A DNA stretch of 64,000 nucleotides from assembly GCA_017893485.1 (NCBI GenBank), contig CM030359.1, forward strand, positions 33,377,175 through 33,441,174, read 5' to 3'. Both the position numbers and the translations under genes were made by a program. Below, piece by piece: positions 23,330 to 34,247 of the stretch. The notes beneath the pieces were generated by a model, which saw only the letters and a list, made by a program, of their open reading frames with translations, was not told the origin of the DNA and searched no databases. Each line of letters starts with the position of its first letter. Within the stretch, counting starts at the first letter, position 1. The DNA is from Hemerocallis citrina. Lineage: Eukaryota; Streptophyta; Magnoliopsida; Asparagales; Asphodelaceae.

Positions 23330-24110
23330 GAGACAGAGTACGCCACATTGCTCGGCCTGCCGAAACCCCCCGTCTTCGGTCGGCAGCCGAGCAAGTGCCA
23401 TTCCGAGCTCGTAAACGGAGAAAACACACTTTCTCCTCAACTTTCGTGCCTGATCTCAATCAGACGGCCCAGATCTCGCCGAGAACGCTAAACGACAAGA
23501 TAGTGTTTTCTTGGGAAATGTGCCCGTCTCGAGATACGCATCGTCATCCAACGGCTCAGATTGCGCCACATCGCTCGGCCTGCCGAAACCCCCCGTCTTC
23601 GGTCGGCAGCCGAGCAAGTGCCATTCCGAGCTCGTAAACGGAGAAAACACACTTTCTCCTCAACTTTCGCGCTTGATCTCAATCAGACGGCCCAGATCTC
23701 GCCGAGAACGCTAAACGACAAGATAGTGTTTTCTTGGGAAATGTGCCCGTCTCGAGATACGCATCGTCATCCAACAGCTCAGATTGCGCCACATCGCTCG
23801 GCCTGCCGAAACCCCCCGTCTTCGGTCGGCAGCCGAGCAAGTGCCATTCCGAGCTCGTAAACGGAGAAAACACACTTTCTCCTCAACTTTAGCACCTGAT
23901 CTCAATCAGACGGCCCAGATCTCGCCAAGAACACTAAACGACAAGATAGTGTTTTCTTGGGAAATGTGCCCGTCTCGAGATGCGCATCGTCATCCAACGG
24001 CTCAGATTGCGCCACATCGCTCGGCCTGCCGAAACCCCCCGTCTTCGGTCGGCAGCCGAGCAAGTGCCATTCCGAGCTCGTAAACGGAGAAAAAAGACAC
24101 CGAGCTACTA
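23330..24110 (+). repeat. 223-bp tandem repeat array in Tat 3' region
   Basis: The marker 'cgtcttcggtcggcagccg' occurs at 23371, 23594, 23817 and 24040, exactly 223 bp apart each time. Units differ at only a few positions. A more diverged unit continues to about 24320. Short open frames repeated here are the same sequence read each period. Confidence 0.93.
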
Positions 24111-24802
24111 CGACCGTTGGATCTCTCAGAAATTCGCGCCTCTAATGATGAACGGTCCAGATTGCGCCACGTGCGCTAAAAGACAAGATAGTGTTTTCTT
24201 GAGAAGCGCGCCATCATCCGACGTCTCAGATTGAGCCACGTCGCTCGGTCTGCCGAACCCCTCTACCTCCGGTCGGCAGCCGAGCAAGTGCCTTTCCGAG
24301 CTCGTAAACGGAGAAAAAAGCTGCCGAGCGATAACAGCCGTCAGATCCTTCCGAAATTCGTGCTCGTCCATAATCAACGGTTCAGATCGAGTCCCGTCAT
24401 TAATCGGTATTTAAATCGTTTTTTATTTATTTAAATCGTTTTATTTATTTAAAAATTGCGAAAAAAATTGCTAAAAATTCGGGAAAATTAGCTAAAAATC
24501 CTGGAAAATAATTGGAAATTCGGGGGCACATTTTCGAACCCCTGAACGAACAATTATTACCTAGAATGTACCACTAAGACCCCCAAACGATTAGCAAACA
24601 CATCGCAAAATTAAATAAATACTTCGAAAAAATAGATAAAAGATCGTCAGATACCCGATGCAGCTAAAGAACAGCTCACGACGTCAAAAATTACCTCACT
24701 ACCCCTTCGAGATTCAAAATCCTCCATTTGGACTCCGATACAACTCCACCAGCCACTAAAACAGTTAAACTACTCCTCAAAGTCTGATCACACTCAGTCT
24801 TT

Positions 24803-24815
24803 AGGAGTGGGGGGC
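24803..24815 (+). other. Polypurine tract of the Tat element
   Basis: AGGAGTGGGGGGC lies three bases before the 3' LTR start and would prime plus-strand synthesis. Confidence 0.8.
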
Positions 24816-24818
24816 TCG

Positions 24819-25409
24819 TGATATGGCTAAAAATGGGGTTAAATCGGAGCTGTCCAGATTGGGCACGAATCTTGATGCTCGGGGGTAAAATGGTAATTTC
24901 ACATTCAAGTGGATCCAAGGTGGGTACTGAATCTCCTTCTCACAGATCCAATAACCTGCGAACGGATCCCCCCTATTGGGTACGGGTCCCGACCCAGGGC
25001 AAACCCAAACCAACAAGTGGCAAATCAGGATCCCTGGTTTAGCCAAATCAACAGCCCTGATTTGCTCCCACCGGGAATCAGGGGCTAATTTCCCAAAACA
25101 GAATAGGAGGATCTTCCTCCTTGCTGTCAGGTAGGAAATCAGGCCCCTAACCGTTCCAATGGCGACTATAAATACAACCCCTCTACCACCATGACCAGGT
25201 TGATCACTTTTTCACCACTTTTAAGCTCTTTCTTAATCTCTTCTAATTACTGACAAGAGCGTCGGAGGGTGCGTCGCCGGAATCAACCCCGGTGTTTCGC
25301 ACTTCCTTGCAGGTCGCGGCAGGAGTAAGAAGGCTGAGTCAACTGTTCAGGTTTTTCTCGGACTCACAAATTCTATCTGTTTACCCCCACACCGGAATCA
25401 GCGGTAACA
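24819..25409 (+). repeat. 3' LTR of the Tat element
   Basis: The LTR runs from TGATATGGC to GGTAACA, 591 bp, with TATAAATA at 25167-25174. It is nearly identical to the 5' LTR. Confidence 0.93.
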
Positions 25410-25616
25410 CATTGCATATTCTCGGGCTATTTGATAAGTTCTTGTATCTCAAATATTGGTTATTGTATTATATTCTCGTTTATGTGATTATTATTGCATT
25501 GTTGAGTTTACTGGTATTGTACAGCTTATGGATGATATGAGTTGGTATACTTATATCATTCGCTGGGCATCAGTTACATGCCTGTGTTTCCATATTATTG
25601 GAAGTGGGGCGTGACA
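25410..25616 (+). mobile_element. Second solo LTR, right (3') end
   Basis: It continues solo LTR 2 after the Tat insertion and ends GGGGCGTGACA, followed by TSD TAAAG (25617-25621). Its sequence ('cttatggatgatatgag', 'atatcattcgctgggc') is similar to the reverse complement of 26040-26150, so a related LTR end lies inverted next to it. Confidence 0.78.
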
Positions 25617-26039
25617 TAAAGAGTTCGAAGCGAGGAATCGAAGAAGAGAAGAAGTCGAGCAGCAGCTAGGCAGTGAAATGCAGTCGAATGCATATTGTGC
25701 GGTCGACTGCTACGCTCTCTGTTTGGGGCAGATCCAGGGTTGGTCGACCACCCCATATGGGCATTCGTTCGTCCAGGGTGGCAGGCCGTGGGCTTGGAAT
25801 TTTGGGCTGATTTGTTTGAAGCCCAGTTCTCATCTTCAAGATAGATCGTATGACTCTAATTGTATGGTTATATCTTAAGGAATATCGAACGACTATTGTA
25901 TCAAGATTAAACATAGGGTTTCTTTAGATCCATATAAATCATTGTAATGGCTCCTCTTGAAGATATAACTAGAGAGCGGCAAATACGATAGAGAGTACTT
26001 CATCTGAGAGGTAAAGTTTGTTCTCCATTGTAACCAACA
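25617..26039. mobile_element. Possible Copia-type LTR remnant, right part
   Basis: This is the right-hand partner of 5830-6905, ending CCAACA at 26039. It contains GTCGAC-type motifs (25711, 25742). The outer TSD does not match, so the assignment is tentative. Confidence 0.3.
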
Positions 26040-26789
26040 TGTCACACTCCGCTTCCCAAAAACGGGAATACGAGTCCGTGACGAAGGCCCAGCGAATGAT
26101 ATAAACATCATCCATGAGCTATACCAGCCTTAACTCAACAATATGAAAAATGAATAATCACAACCACGCAGATAAATATAATCACATAAACAATAACTGA
26201 GATTAAGCATTTAATAGTTCAACATAATAACCAATAATTGAGAAAATAAACAACGGTTACGGGTCTACAAGCCGGGGATACAAAGTTCAATCAAATAAAT
26301 AACAATGCGATAAAGAATAACATAGAAGGAGATAATTTATTCTAAAATAGCTCATGCTCCAACCTAGAACAACTGCTCACGAATGCCTCCTGGCAAATCT
26401 CCTTGTTCACATGTAGTTGGATCAACTAGAGTGGAAAATAAAATGTCCTTAGAGCAAGTATGGATAGCAAGTAGTGAAAAGCAAAGAGTAAGGGAACATG
26501 GTACATCAAAGAGTATGAAGCAAGATCACAGTCCAAAAGAAATAATAATGTCAATAAACAATGGTCAAGTGTACAAGTGTCAACTTAAGTTTATTAGTAT
26601 TTTGTTTTTTCTATCTAGTGCACGTACTACTGTGTCCCATACCACAGGTTTGGTGCACGCAAACAGTGTGCGTTTTAGACATAGTGATGGGATCTACAGA
26701 GCGTGTACTCGGTGCAATGAGATAACATGATAACAAGAACAAGTTCACAAGTATTTCTCCACCTTCCATGTCAATAGTACGAGTACACA
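26040..26789 (-). mobile_element. Inverted 3' part of a chromovirus-like LTR
   Basis: On the minus strand it ends GGAGTGTGACA at 26040. Several blocks match the 3' half of solo LTR 2: the 'tcattcgctgggc' end block and a 'gtggtatgggac' block near 26630, which corresponds to about 9664. It appears truncated at about 26790, where another LTR start lies. Confidence 0.6.
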
Positions 26790-27330
26790 TGTAATACCCT
26801 AAACTTGCATTTTAATAAGAAATGCTGATTTTCACGTGTTGTGCACGTGCAAAATTTTGTATGCATATTTTCCTATAAAATTTTCTTTTATAACATGGAG
26901 AATTATTTCTTTCTTTCTCTTTATCTTTCATAAAGCCTATTTTATAAAGCCTAAACTTGTTTTCTTATTTAAGCCCACTCTAATAATTAAATATTTTTAT
27001 TTAGCCCATGAACCTAAAGTCCACTATTTTGAGGCCCATAAACTTGATTAATCTTTTAAATTGTCACAACTTGTCATGTAGACACAATTAGTGGACAATT
27101 GATTAACTAAATTTGTACAAATTTTAAATAGGGGGGTACTAGAAAGGGCACGTGCATGCACTTGTGTGGGCATTACACACCCTAGGGAGGCCGGATTAGA
27201 GAGATGGAGTTAGGGTAAAAGTGAAAGAATGAGGGGGAGAGAGTTAGGGTTTTTACTTTGAATGGACGACTGAGATGAAGGTAGGGAGTTTCAAAGGCTC
27301 AGATCGGTCAAAGGGTAAAACAAATCGCCT
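26790..27330 (+). mobile_element. 5' part of another chromovirus-like LTR
   Basis: It starts TGTAATACCC and, like solo LTR 1, has 'cacgtg' repeats, 'gcatgcac' and a 'gagagttagggt' stretch, but no matching right end was found. It seems truncated near the Copia element. Confidence 0.45.
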
Positions 27331-27573
27331 CATTCGATGTGCCAAAATTCGATTTTGAAGAAAATCTGAGTCGTGACAGTCGATTGGTATTAGGAGGCAG
27401 TCGACTTAGTCGAGAGTCAAAATAGGAAATTGAACGTAATATTAGTACAACTGGTCAGTCGGCTGGGTATTATGCACAACCAATTGTCAAGAGCATAACA
27501 CTCAGACAAAATTTAGAAAAGGAAACTTGACAGTCGACCGAACAATATTTGTAAGTCGACTTCCCAAAAATAA
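27331..27573. other. Non-coding flank at the Copia 3' end, GTCGAC-rich
   Basis: No coding frame. It contains several CAGTCGACT-like motifs (27405, 27533, 27554). No 3' LTR matching the other side could be recognised, so the Copia 3' boundary is unknown. Confidence 0.5.
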
Positions 27574-27579
27574 TAATAA

Positions 27580-27888
27580 TCAAGAAACATCATGAAAACT
27601 ACAAATCCCTAGTTCTCTTCTTAAGGTTATAATGGTGTCTTCTTTAAGGGGTTTAGTAAAAATGTCGGCTATTTGTTTATCAGTATAAATAAAGTCTAAA
27701 GAAATGTCTCCTTTTAAAACATGATCATGTAAAAAATGATGTCGAATATCAATATATTTCGTACGTGAGTGTTTAATCGGATTTTTAGATAAGTTAATAG
27801 TACTGATATTATCACACATTATTGAAGGTTTTTCAAATAAAATACCAAAGTCTATTAGGGTTTGTTTCATCCACAAATTTGGGCACAA
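27580..27888 (-). pseudogene. Copia RNase H C-terminus
   Basis: After the frameshift at about 27885 the RNase H resumes as 'LWMKQTLIDFGI', 'CDNISTINLSKNPIKHSRTKYIDIRHHF' and 'IADIFTKPL' and ends at 27580. These are standard Copia C-terminal blocks. Confidence 0.8.
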
Positions 27889-29007
27889 GCCAAACTTGCA
27901 GCGATATATTCAGCTTTTGTAGTAGATTGAGATACCGAATTTTGCTTCTTATCGCACCAAGAGACTAGTGAATGTCCCAAATAGTGACATATCACACTTG
28001 TGCTCTTGCGGTCAGTTTTACTACCAACAAAATCCGCATCACTATATGACAAAAGTTGAAAATTTTCGGTGCGTGGATAAAATAGATCATAATCAGACGT
28101 GCCTTTAATATATCTTAAAATGCGTTTCACAGCTTTTAAGTTAGACTCTTTAGGACTTGACTGATATCTAGCACACAAACATACACTAAATATAATGTCC
28201 GGTCTACTAGCAGTTATATATAAGAGTGCGTCAATCATACCTTGATAGCGTTTCTGATCGACACTCTTACCTAATTCATCTTTGTCAAGGGTAATGGTAG
28301 TAGCCATAGGTGTGGTCTTACTACTCGTGCTATCCATGTTAAACCATTTGAGTAATTCCTTAGCATATTTTCCGTGATTAATGAATATGCCATTATGTGA
28401 CTGCTTAATTTGTAGTCCAAGAAAATAATTGAGTTCACCCATGTGACTCATCTCAAACTCGTTTTTTATGGTGTTAGCAAACTCTTGACATAGATTACTA
28501 TCAGTAGAACCGAAAATTATGTCATCAACATATATTTGTATGATTAAAATATCATTCTTAATTCTTATAATAAACAAAGTAGTATCTACTTGACCTATTT
28601 CAAAACCTGTTTCTAAAAAAAAAGTCTTCAATCGATCATACCAAGCCTGAGGTGCTTGTTTAAGACCGTATAAAGCCTTTTTTAATTTAAAAACGTGGTT
28701 TGGGAATTTGTTCATGTTCAAAACCTGGTGGTTGTTCAACATAAACATCTTCCCTTATAAACCCATTAAGGAATGCACTTTTAATATCCATTTGAAAAAG
28801 TGTAAAATTCATAAAACAAGCAAAAGATAATAAGATACGAATTGATTCTAATCTAGCAACAGGAGCATATGTTTCATCGAAATCTATACCTTCTTCTTGA
28901 TTATACCCTTGAGTAACTAGTCTAGCTTTGTTCCTAACAACTTGTCCTGATACATCTAACTTATTCTTGAATACCCATTTAGTACCAATTATAGTATGAT
29001 CAGGAGG
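27889..29007 (-). pseudogene. Copia reverse transcriptase and RNase H N-half
   Basis: RT begins just past the TGA with 'GTKWVFKNKLD', 'FDETYAPVARLESIR' and 'FQMDIKSAFLNGFI'. A frame change near 28715 leads to 'FKLKKALYGLKQAPQAWYDRL'. The catalytic 'YVDDIIFGST' is near 28525. 'MGELNYFLGLQIKQ' and 'ASRPDIIFSVCLCARYQ' follow. RNase H: 'YSDADFVGSKTDRKSTS', 'LVSWCDKKQNSVSQSTTKAEYIA', ending at a frameshift in 'CAQICG*'. Confidence 0.82.
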
Positions 29008-30504
29008 TCATGGAACTAAATCCCATACATCATTCCTTATGAATCTGTTTAACTCATCTTGCATGACATTCATCCAAAATTTATTCTCACACGCTTCTTG
29101 TATATTCTTTGGTTCAAAACCCGGCAAGAAAGTTGTGTGATATATCATGTTAACATGTGACCTCGTCTGAATACCATGTGAAATGTCACTAATTATTGAG
29201 TCATGAGGACGATCTCTAACTTCAACAAAATATTTTGGTAAAGTTGGAGACATCACAACAGGATCAGTCGACTTGACAAGTCCCTCAGTTGACTGGTTTA
29301 CAGCAGTCGACTTGACTTCCTTATCGGTCGACTTATCCGTAAGACTAGTTTGTTCTAAAGAAGTAATTACTTTATTTAAGTGCGATGAATTAGTTTCGTC
29401 ATCTTCAATTAAATTCGATGAAGACAGAAATTCATCAAATGCAACATGCATGGATTCTTCAATAGTCATTGTTGACTTGTTGAAGATTCTATATGCTTTG
29501 CTCCTATTTGAGTATCCTATAAAGATACCCTCATTAGATCTAGAATCAAATTTATCTAAATTATCCTTTGTGTTAAGAATAAAACACTTACATCCAAATA
29601 TTTTAAAGTAAGAGACCTTAGGAATTCTATCAAATAATAGCTCATAACATGTTTTCTTTAGCTTAGGCCTAATCAAAATTCTATTTAAAATATAACAAGC
29701 CGTAGCAACAACTTCAGCCCAAAAATACTTAGGTAAATTGCTTTCAACAAGCATGGTACGTGCACATTCTGGCAAAGTCCTATTCTTCCTTTCAACCACT
29801 CCATTTTGTGGTGAAACTCTAGGAAATGCAAATGAATGAGTTATAACATTCTTGTTGCAATATCCTGCAAACGTTTCATTTTCAAATTATCCACCATGAT
29901 CACTTCTAATAGTGACTATGGTTAGAGACTTTTGATTTTGAATTCGTTTACAAAAATGAGCAAATTCTTTAAAAGCATCATTCTTGTATTTTAAAAAGAA
30001 AGTCCAAGTGAATCGTGAAAATTCATCTACTAAAACAAATACATACCTACTTTTATTTAAAGAAGCAACTCTAGTAGGGCCAAATAAATCCATGTGAATT
30101 AATTCAAGCGGCCTACTAGTAGAAATTACTTCTTTTGTTTTAAAAGTATATTTAATTTGTTTACCTAGTTGACATGCATCACATAACTTATCTTTTTTAA
30201 AGGATAGTCTTGGCAGCCCTTTAACTAGGTTGTACTTAGACAATTTAGAGAGATTTTTCATATTCATATGGCCAAAACGTTTATACCAAAGCCAAGAATC
30301 GTTATTAGAAGCTACTAAGCGAAAATTATTTGAAAACTCATATGCTTTCAAACACAATTCATAAATGTTATTTTCCCTAAACCCTTGAAAAATTATATTT
30401 TGCATGGCAGAATCATAAATTGAACATGCGTTTTTTTCAAACATGATTTTATAACCCTTATCACAAAGTTGACTAATACTTAACAGGTTATGCTTTAAGC
30501 CCAC
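29008..30504 (-). pseudogene. Copia GAG-pre-integrase and integrase
   Basis: GAG-pre-integrase is 'LWYKRFGHMNMKNLSKLSK...CDACQLGKQ'. Integrase core is 'RPLELIHMDLFGPTRVASLNKSRYVFVLVDEFSRFTW' and 'IRSDHGG', where TAA (29887-29889) replaces the Glu of GGEF. It continues in frame as 'FENETFAGYC', 'NGVVERKNRTL' (catalytic Glu) and 'YILNRILIRPKLKKTCYEL', then a linker with 'STDKEVKSTA' and 'QSTEGLVKSTDPV' Ser-Thr-Asp repeats encoded by the GTCGAC motif. The block ends at TGA 29008 in 'VWDLVP*PPDHTI', probably Arg CGA to TGA. Confidence 0.78.
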
Positions 30505-30740
30505 TAACTAATAAGATATCTTCTATAGAGGGGTTAGTGTGCTTACCGACCATACCAATTCCTATGACCTTTCCTTTATTGTTGTCACCAAATGTAACCG
30601 TTCCTCCATCAATGTTTTGTACGGAAGATAGGAGGTTGGCATGACCAGTCATGTGCTTCGAGCATCCGCTGTCAAGTGTCCAACGATCTCTCTTAGGTAC
30701 TTATAAAATATTCAATGTGAATATGGTACCCTTTTCATTG
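30505..30740 (-). pseudogene. Copia aspartic protease region
   Basis: On the minus strand 'DSGCSKHMTGHANLLSS' (active site D-S-G near 30670) and 'GGTVTFGDNNKGKVIGIG' are readable, the Copia retropepsin blocks. The frame to the left (30504) opens with 'GLKHNLLSISQLC' and appears to differ from the protease frame. The linker to gag (30741-31213) has GTCGAC motifs and no clear domain. Confidence 0.65.
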
Positions 30741-31213
30741 GGTCCAAAATAGATTAGTTTGTGGAAAACCAAACCTATGATGAGTTTGATTTTCCACCAT
30801 AAGCAGAAATGAAATTAGCAGAATTACATACATTAAGCATATATGAATAAATATAAGCAATTCTATTTTTCGAACTCGGGTTAACTGGAACCCATACATA
30901 TTTGCTCTGTCCAGTCGACTTTACATCATCTTTCAGTCGACTTTTACTATTAATCAGTCAACTGGGAGGTAGTATAGGTCGACTTATCTGAGTTATTTGT
31001 CTCGTTGAATGAGACTCAGTACCTCTGGACAGACGACTGGTGGATGGGTGCAGTCGACTTGGCTGAATTTTAGATTTGTCTTTATCATGAAAACTTATTG
31101 TTTTAGGCTTTTCAAAGAACTCATAAAGTTTATGCTTAACACTGAAAATAGGTACAGGTTTATTTACACTAGTGTTTTTAGAAGAATGAGATTTTTCAAG
31201 TGACTTTTTAAAA

Positions 31214-32473
31214 CTAAGTCCAAACCTTTTGACTATATTTCACTTGATTTTGAAGAACATCATTTAAATTCTCTTTTCCTTTATTAAATTTAGATACGTT
31301 CTTGGATATCTCTTCGTAATTTTTATTCAGAGACTCAAGATCCATATCTAAACTAGAAATAGGAGAATTTAAGGATTTTACTTCTTTATCAAGGTTAAGA
31401 TTCTCTTGAGAAAATGTTTGATTAACTTTCTCTAAGTTCTTAACTCTAATATTTTCCTTTTTAAGTTCTTGAAAAATTTCATTAAAAGCATCAAGCAAAT
31501 CATTAGAATCATACTCATTACTTACTTGATTTTGAGACGCCATAAAACAAACGTTTGCAACCTCGTTTGTCTCATTAATTTCTTCTTCTGACGAAAAATC
31601 GCTGTCATCCCAAGTTGCTTGATATGCCTTTTTGTTCTTCACGAACTTGTTCATTGTGTACTTATCCTTCTCGAAGTTTGATGTCCTTCCCTTAGATTTT
31701 GCGTTCTCTAGTGGACAACCCTTCTTCATATGACCTGTCTTGTTACACCTGAAACAAGTTGGAGGTTCATTAGATTTCTTAGATTTTGAAATAAACCTAC
31801 CTTTTCTTATGAAATTTTTGAACTTTCTCGTGAACATGGCAATCTCTTCCTCATCTTCTTCTTCATCCTCGGAGTCCGACATGGCTTTGATTGCTAATGT
31901 CTTCTTCTTTGATTGTTGTGGTTCGGCATCCTTCTTGCGCTCTTCAAGCTGTACCTCATAAGACATAAGATTTTTCGTAAGATTCTCAAGAGAAAGTTGT
32001 GTTAAATCATTGACCTCTTCTATGGCGGTGGTATTCTTCTCCCATCCAGGGGTTAGTGCACGAAGTACCTTTCTCACCATCTTGGCTTTAGTGTATGTCT
32101 TTCCAAGTGCCACAAGTGAATTTGTAATGTCTGTGAACCTTGTAATCAGCTCGGACACATTCTCATTTTCCTTCATGCGGAACATTTCAAACCTGTGAAC
32201 AAGAACAGATATTTTGGATTCTTTTACTTTGTTTGTTCCTTCATGAGTTACCTCGAGTGTGTGCCAAATTTGATGTGCGGTTGTTGCATTGGACACACGG
32301 TTGAACTCCTCCTTTGTATGGACACAAAATAGTGCGATCATCGCCTTTGCATTGTTCATTGTTTGGTTCTTCATGTCGTCGTTCCATTGTGCATATGGAA
32401 TGGTAGGAGCGGCGTACTCGGTCCCCGTCATGTTCCATATTTCATAGTTGATGGACTGAAAGTATATCTTCAT
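31214..32473 (-). CDS. gag: Copia gag polyprotein, N-terminally short
   Basis: The 419-codon frame starts 'MKIYFQSINYEIW'. In related gags this motif follows about 20 residues of N-terminus, so the true start is probably lost. A UBN2-type gag domain follows: 'DDMKNQTMNNAKAMIALF', 'IWHTLEVTHEGTNKVKESK', 'RFTDITNSLVALG', 'VLRALTPGWE'. After an acidic stretch the CCHC knuckle 'CFRCNKTGHMKKGC' lies near 31750-31710, then a coiled coil ('ELKKENIRVKNLEKVNQTFSQENLNLDKEVKSL') to the stop. Gag assembles the cytoplasmic particle. Confidence 0.8.
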   Translation of the reverse strand: MKIYFQSINYEIWNMTGTEYAAPTIPYAQWNDDMKNQTMNNAKAMIALFCVHTKEEFNRVSNATTAHQIWHTLEVTHEGTNKVKESKISVLVHRFEMFRMKENENVSELITRFTDITNSLVALGKTYTKAKMVRKVLRALTPGWEKNTTAIEEVNDLTQLSLENLTKNLMSYEVQLEERKKDAEPQQSKKKTLAIKAMSDSEDEEEDEEEIAMFTRKFKNFIRKGRFISKSKKSNEPPTCFRCNKTGHMKKGCPLENAKSKGRTSNFEKDKYTMNKFVKNKKAYQATWDDSDFSSEEEINETNEVANVCFMASQNQVSNEYDSNDLLDAFNEIFQELKKENIRVKNLEKVNQTFSQENLNLDKEVKSLNSPISSLDMDLESLNKNYEEISKNVSKFNKGKENLNDVLQNQVKYSQKVWT

Positions 32474-34230
32474 TAAAAATAATTGCGGAATTAAACTTTT
32501 TCTTCTGACGAGTCGACTTGAAAAGATAAACCAGTCGACTGGGGCGACAATTAAGATGAGTATTTTAAAGCGAGTCTGATCAACCGACTTATAGAAGAGC
32601 CAGTCGACTTATCACACAAGTTTTTAGAGAGAAAGTAGTACAAGTCTGACTAGTCGACTTACAAATAGACACAGTCGACTGTCCAGACAAGTTTCACAGA
32701 GAACTTAATGCAAGTTCAAAAAGATACAACCACAGAGTACACACGATGTATCCTGGTTCGGTCATCCTGGCCTACATCCAGTCCCCAAGTAATCCACTTG
32801 AGATTTTCCACTATTCTTGAAATAATTACAAGAACACCCTACGGCGTTAGACAACAACCTTGTCCAGCCCGTAGTCCTTTCTCACAACCAGAGAAATCAA
32901 CCCACTCTTCCACCAAGAGTGAGAACCTGACTCTACACCCTAGAGCCCTACTCTCCAACCGAGAGGAACCACTTTCACAACCCAAGAGTCAAGAACAACA
33001 ACAAAAAGTTTACAATCAACCTATAGCCTTGTTGTGAATGTGATTTTATGCGTGGCTATTAGGTCAACTTCCGAAATCAGTCTAAAACGAAATTACTGTT
33101 ATGCTAGACTGATTTCAGAGAACCAAGACTTAGAAAGTAATGCTTTTGAATGCTTTTTCTTGTTAAAACCAAAGCTTGAGAACTTGAGAAACAAAAAAAT
33201 TGGAAAATAAGTTGTTGACCTCTTCCAAGTGATTTCTATACTCTATTTATAGAGTTAGAATCACTGGAAGTGTCAACCAACGGAAATAAAACTTTTGAAT
33301 TCGAAAAGTCAAGTTTTGAAATCAGTAAACTGTCGAAACGACTTGAACAGTCGACTGGGTTGCCGTATGAATCGACCGGTCAGAGTTTGAATAAGTTCAG
33401 TTAGTTTCGTACCAGAACAGTCGACCAGTGCCTTATGGCAGTCGACTGGTACTTTACAGCTGAGCCTTTTCAATCTTGTTTCGATCTTTTTAAGTTTGAA
33501 AAATACTCAATTATTTTAAAGATAATGTGTGAGTGTGTGTGACAAGGCTTTTACAGAATTTCTAAGGCTCAAAAAAATAAAAAGTTACGATTGTTTACAA
33601 GACACTTAATACAACATTTGAAGCATAGGTCTTGTCTTGAATCTTGAATCTTGAGATGGAGCTTTTAGCCTTCGTCTTTTTATTTGGAGCTGGCAACCTT
33701 GTAGCTTTCTTGATCGATTAGCTATAAGAGTTTTGTTTGTAGCTTTGCTTGATCAACTTGCTTTGTGAACCTTGTAACGCTTGTTAGAATGTATATCCTG
33801 CAATATTTAAGAAGTAGCACAACAATTTTGCATTGTGTTGTAATCATCAAAATCAAGAATCAACATTAAGGTGACTTATTTCCAAGTAAAATATCTAAAA
33901 CATCAGCTAAGAAATGCATGAATTTTATTTACAACATATAACAACTTTCCATGACATGCTCTAAAATCAATATGTTGAAAAACGTCTTTCATAAATTAAA
34001 TGACTGTCTGTTATTGCATGTTCGGTCGACCGAGTAGTCGACCGTATTATACATATTTTTTTTTAAAAAAAGTTGACTAGTCGACAGCACGGTCGACCGT
34101 CCTCCTCTCTACCAGAGTTATTAAGTTAAAAACTCTTCTTTTCTTGTGGGGCTGTCGACCGTTCCTTTGAACCGGTCAACCGATTCGATCGGTTGATCAG
34201 ATATCTTTCCCTCTATGACATTCGGGTCCC
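32474..34230 (-). other. Probable Copia 5' LTR / leader region, GTCGAC-rich
   Basis: No coding frame. 'acacgatgtatcctggttcgg' near 32740 and 'ccagtccccaagtaatcc' recall plant Copia LTR 3' parts read on the minus strand. CAGTCGACT-like motifs occur at about 32512, 32535, 32602, 32653, 32672, 33352, 33441, 34024, 34038, 34079 and 34091. A tRNA-Met primer site was not found, so boundaries are not set. Confidence 0.4.
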
Positions 34231-34238
34231 ACGCATCT

Positions 34239-34247
34239 ACTATAAAT
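34239..34247 (+). promoter_or_regulatory. TATA box upstream of the 34375 ORF
   Basis: 'ctataaata' lies about 130 bp upstream of the ATG at 34375. The preceding 220 bp hold several TCGACC motifs, in part palindromic GGTCGACC. Confidence 0.45.

Larger units (their letters stand above)
10274..25409 (+). mobile_element. Ty3/gypsy Tat-lineage LTR retrotransposon, full length but defective
   Basis: A 15,136-bp element with two LTRs (10274-10865 and 24819-25409), a primer-binding site just inside the 5' LTR, a purine tract before the 3' LTR, gag-PR-RT-RNH-aRNH-INT on the plus strand, an antisense extra gene, and tandem repeats in the 3' region. The second RNase H and the large 3' region with an antisense gene are known marks of the Tat lineage. 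Flanking pentamers are CAATG (10269-10273) and CATTG (25410-25414), a 4/5 TSD. It is inserted in solo LTR 2. Three stops and a frameshift make it non-autonomous today. Confidence 0.92.
27574..32473 (-). mobile_element. Copia retrotransposon internal region, defective (Sirevirus-like gag)
   Basis: On the minus strand the order is gag, protease, integrase, reverse transcriptase, RNase H, the Copia order. At least two nonsense codons (29889, 29008) and two frameshifts (about 28715 and 27885) break pol. LTRs could not be paired: the right flank to about 34100 probably includes the 5' LTR but the left one is missing or diverged. The gag with a long Ser/Glu coiled-coil C-terminus resembles Sireviruses; that placement is an inference. 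Confidence 0.8.

Noticed and set aside
23221..24434. Multiple similar frames of 60-140 codons on both strands
   Set aside because: They are one 223-bp unit read again each period; repetition and not coding explains them.
5830..26039. A Copia solo LTR enclosing the nested pair, based on TGTTGG...CCAACA
   Set aside because: The flanking pentamers TTCAG and TGTCA do not match and the two halves do not clearly read in one orientation; kept only as a low-confidence remnant.
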